From positions 2,108,001 to 2,172,000 of the forward strand of contig OY969812.1 in the NCBI GenBank assembly GCA_963703335.1: 64,000 bases of DNA. Direction: 5' to 3'. Shown here in pieces: positions 63,677-64,000 of the stretch. Position 1 is the first letter of the stretch; every line of letters begins with the position of its first letter. This DNA is from VRUE01 sp963703335. GTDB lineage: Bacteria; Actinomycetota; Thermoleophilia; Solirubrobacterales; 70-9. The notes under the pieces are model-generated. The model ran no database searches, was not told the origin of the DNA, and saw only the letters and a list, made by a program, of their open reading frames with translations. A program made the position numbers and the translations under genes.

Positions 63677-64000
63677 ATGGTTGTCGTCAATGAGAAATCA
63701 CGGGTTCCGCCAATCGACGAGGCCGCTCACGAGCGGCTCGGCCGTGCTTTCGACCGGGAGGGCGTGGTCACCGCGATGTTGATCGGATCGCAGGCGCGCG
63801 GGAACCCTGGTCCGCTATCGGATGTGGATATCGCGGTATGGCACGACCCCGACCTCGATTCTCGTGGTCGCTTCGATCTTCAACTGAGCCTGGCCGGCGA
63901 TGCGGGGCGTGCTTTGGGAACCGACGAGATCGACATCGTCATGCTCAATCACGCTCCACCACTGATGCGCCATCGTGCCATCCGCGACGGCAAGCGCCTG
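63677..64000 (+). CDS. MNT-domain nucleotidyltransferase (3' end outside window)
   Basis: 108 codons visible, still open at the window end. LIGSQARGNPGPLSDVDIAV is the GSxxRG...SDxD nucleotidyltransferase motif; IDIVML is the third strand Asp region. It lies just beyond the right repeat, so either host sequence or a second element. A HEPN toxin gene downstream would be expected for an MntA-HepT pair, but is not visible. Confidence 0.8.
   Translation, partial: MVVVNEKSRVPPIDEAAHERLGRAFDREGVVTAMLIGSQARGNPGPLSDVDIAVWHDPDLDSRGRFDLQLSLAGDAGRALGTDEIDIVMLNHAPPLMRHRAIRDGKRL

Overview
The window is high-GC DNA with short intergenic gaps, frequent 4-bp start/stop overlaps and many GTG/TTG starts. Gene content (efeUBO iron uptake, Ser/Thr kinase with FHA protein, short-form gnd, TalB-type transaldolase, LtrA, cytochrome bd) points to an actinomycetote, most likely class Thermoleophilia (Solirubrobacterales-like). 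That placement is inference from gene content; there is no rRNA here.

Layout. 1-12 kb: mixed metabolic genes (Rieske oxygenase fragment, solute-binding lipoprotein, two paralogous aldo/keto reductases, SRPBCC proteins, metallophosphoesterase, LtrA, DHA2-type exporter, MBL hydrolase). 12-20 kb: PQQ-type propeller protein, GH26-like secreted hydrolase, recQ, and an efeU-efeB-efeO iron-uptake operon behind a palindromic putative operator. 20-38 kb: a central-carbon region with zwf, gnd, pgl, rpiA and a tight tkt-tal-pgi-cydA-cydB-HAD run, interleaved with an AbiEii/MenT-like nucleotidyltransferase pair, a BBE-type oxidoreductase, an FHA protein, a TolB-like secreted propeller and a kinase-propeller fusion. 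38-41 kb: an HD-domain phosphohydrolase and an ImmA/IrrE peptidase, each broken by a single-base frameshift. 41-55 kb: cfa, fatty-acid desaturase, a large membrane protein, universal stress protein, two secreted serine proteases, tadA, a VapBC pair, a BcsA-like synthase with PilZ domain, an acyl-CoA dehydrogenase and tRNA-Ser(GGA), tRNA-Ser(CGA), tRNA-Thr(GGT).

55.4-63.6 kb is an integrative element of about 8.2 kb inserted in a tRNA-Glu(TTC) gene. A 163/164-bp direct repeat beginning in the anticodon loop flanks it. It carries a tyrosine integrase with a helix-turn-helix excisionase candidate, two small HTH regulators and a dyad operator, a RelBE-type pair, an OLD-like ATPase/TOPRIM protein, a convergent 597-aa protein of unknown family, an orphan MNT nucleotidyltransferase, and a degenerate third copy of the tRNA 3' end. 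This cargo looks like a small defence/addiction island and is the best candidate in the window for something undescribed. The host tRNA-Glu gene itself is odd: its D-loop is about 31 nt, with a hairpin-forming insertion of about 24 nt.

All calls rest on reading the sequence; no database search was possible.
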